Shown piece by piece: positions 5,583 to 6,686 of a stretch of DNA of 6,686 bases. The notes beneath the pieces are model-generated. The model was not told the origin of the DNA. It saw only the letters and a list, made by a program, of their open reading frames with translations, and did not search any database. A program made the position numbers and the translations under genes. The DNA is from Candidatus Poribacteria bacterium (GTDB lineage Bacteria > Poribacteria > WGA-4E > WGA-3G): assembly GCA_009842375.1 (NCBI GenBank), contig VYFM01000502.1, positions 1-6,686 on the forward strand. The letters are read 5' to 3'. Each line of letters begins with the position of its first letter. Position 1 is the first letter of the stretch.

Positions 5583-6655
5583 TGTCAGATACGATGCGCG
5601 CTATTATGTGTCGTGGTCCTTATGATTACCAACTGGAACAGGTATCGATCCCACAAACTGGCAGAAATGAAGTAGTAATAAAAGTAAAAGCATGCGGTGT
5701 TTGTGCGAGTGATATAAAATGTTATACTGGAGCACCGCTTTTTTGGGGAGATGAACATAGAAAACCTTATGTTGAAACTCCTGTGATATCCGGTCATGAA
5801 TTCATTGGGGAAGTAGTCCAACTTGGGGAAGGGGCAAGCGAAAAATATGGATTACAACTTGGTGACATAGCAATCGCTGAACAGATTGTTCCTTGTTGGG
5901 AATGCCGATACTGCCGCACAGGTAAGTATTGGTTATGTCAAATCCATAATATCTATGGATTCCAACCAGTTGTGAATGGTGGTATGGCAGACTTTATGAA
6001 GTTTCCTGCACGATCACTTGTTTACAAGGTACCAAATGAAATGCCGATCGCGAATGCTGCTATGATTGAACCGCTTGCTTGTTCTATCCACGCTGTTCAA
6101 CGTGGTAATATCGAATTTGGTGATGTTGTTGTCATTGCGGGTGCTGGCACACTCGGTCTTGGAATGATAGGTGCTGCAAAGTTGAAAAATCCAGGCACTC
6201 TCATTGCAATTGACCTAATCACAAAAAGACTGGATATAGCCAAAAAACTTGGTGCTGATATAACAATCAACCCATCTGAAGAAGATGCTGTTGAAATGGT
6301 TTTAGACCTAACAGAGGGTTATGGTTGCGATGTCTATATTGAGGCTACTGGACATCCAAAGGCGGTTGAACAGGGACTTCACATGATACGTAAAGCTGGT
6401 ACATTCGTTGAATTTAGTGTCATGCGGGAACCTGTAACAGTAGATTGGACAATCATAGGGGATACGAAAGAGTTAGATATCCACGGTTCACATTTAGGAC
6501 CTTATGCATATCCACTTGCAATAGATTATATTCACAGCGGTAGTATTGATGTAAGCCATATTGTGACACATCAGCTTCCATTAGACGATTATATAACAGC
6601 ATTTGAGATGGTACAAAAAGGGACTGATTCAATCAAAGTACAGTTAGTGCCATAG
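5582..6655 (+). CDS. Zn-dependent medium-chain alcohol dehydrogenase, erythritol/L-threitol dehydrogenase-like
   Basis: This is a full-length 357-residue MDR dehydrogenase. Catalytic zinc ligands are Cys41 (CGVCASD), His72-Glu73 (SGHEFIGE) and probably Glu163 (IEPLACSIHA). Structural zinc is held by Cys105, Cys108, Cys111 and Cys119 (CWECRYCRTGKYWLC). The Rossmann loop GAGTLGLG is at 187-194, and Asp211 at the end of the second strand favours NAD over NADP. The segments YTGAPLFWGDE, AEQIVPCWECRYC, HNIYGFQ and EATGHP with FVEFSV resemble, from memory, the EltD-type erythritol/L-threitol dehydrogenases, so a small polyol is the best substrate guess. That is an inference; sorbitol- or threonine-dehydrogenase-like activity is the alternative. 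Its ATG overlaps the methyltransferase stop by 1 nt, and AAGGA (5570-5574) provides the ribosome binding site. Confidence 0.93.
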   Translation: MSDTMRAIMCRGPYDYQLEQVSIPQTGRNEVVIKVKACGVCASDIKCYTGAPLFWGDEHRKPYVETPVISGHEFIGEVVQLGEGASEKYGLQLGDIAIAEQIVPCWECRYCRTGKYWLCQIHNIYGFQPVVNGGMADFMKFPARSLVYKVPNEMPIANAAMIEPLACSIHAVQRGNIEFGDVVVIAGAGTLGLGMIGAAKLKNPGTLIAIDLITKRLDIAKKLGADITINPSEEDAVEMVLDLTEGYGCDVYIEATGHPKAVEQGLHMIRKAGTFVEFSVMREPVTVDWTIIGDTKELDIHGSHLGPYAYPLAIDYIHSGSIDVSHIVTHQLPLDDYITAFEMVQKGTDSIKVQLVP

Positions 6656-6686
6656 ATGAAAATGATACTATTCATTACAAATTGCT
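6656..6686 (+). CDS. Possible start of a further operon gene, truncated by the window end
   Basis: An ATG follows the dehydrogenase TAG with no gap and opens a frame reading MKMILFITNC to the window edge; a second in-frame ATG is at 6662. The hydrophobic opening could be a first beta-strand. No clear Shine-Dalgarno is visible and only ten codons are present, so the call rests on the tight spacing seen between the preceding two genes. Confidence 0.3.
   Translation, partial: MKMILFITNC

Noticed and set aside
5585..5821. Minus-strand open frame opposite the dehydrogenase N-terminus
   Set aside because: It is antisense to the zinc-binding domain coding sequence, with aromatic-rich composition typical of a shadow frame.

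Overview
The window looks like a chromosomal stretch from a moderately AT-rich bacterium that carries many small oxidoreductase genes. The combination of a Gfo/Idh/MocA oxidoreductase, a PhyH-type dioxygenase, an aldo/keto reductase and a zinc alcohol dehydrogenase, interleaved with housekeeping RNA-modification genes, recalls Poribacteria, Latescibacteria or Planctomycetes-like environmental lineages. That placement is a guess from gene content; no phylogenetic marker here settles it.

Layout. (1) 1-1013 (+): 5'-truncated Gfo/Idh/MocA oxidoreductase, ending at a strong hairpin terminator (1038-1062) placed between convergent genes. (2) 1066-3738 (-): a tight three-gene operon read right to left: truA (tRNA pseudouridine synthase), an HD-domain metal-dependent phosphohydrolase of unknown substrate, and a PhyH-family Fe(II)/2-oxoglutarate dioxygenase. 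(3) 3739-4241: a 503-bp divergent intergenic region. Next to truA it has nested inverted repeats. Beyond these lies what reads as an internally deleted IS200/IS605-type element: a near-consensus sigma70 promoter, a string of hairpins, the last codons of a tnpB-like gene, and a right-end hairpin with GAAT at its 5' foot and a TCAA end. (4) 4242-6655 (+): aldo/keto reductase, SPOUT (TrmH/SpoU) RNA methyltransferase and a zinc-dependent medium-chain alcohol dehydrogenase resembling erythritol/L-threitol dehydrogenase. The last two overlap by 1 nt. A further ORF may begin at 6656.

How the genes work together. The oxidoreductases suggest sugar, polyol or small-molecule catabolism, but nothing in the window assigns a substrate or a complete pathway. 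Two RNA-modifying enzymes (TruA and the SPOUT methyltransferase) each sit in an operon with metabolic enzymes.

The most interesting object is the mini-element at about 3850-4176. Its coding middle appears to be gone, yet its promoter and its structured 3' RNA (omega-RNA/reRNA-like) module seem intact. It lies directly upstream of the aldo/keto reductase operon, so it may make an orphan guide-like RNA, act as a portable promoter for that operon, or both.
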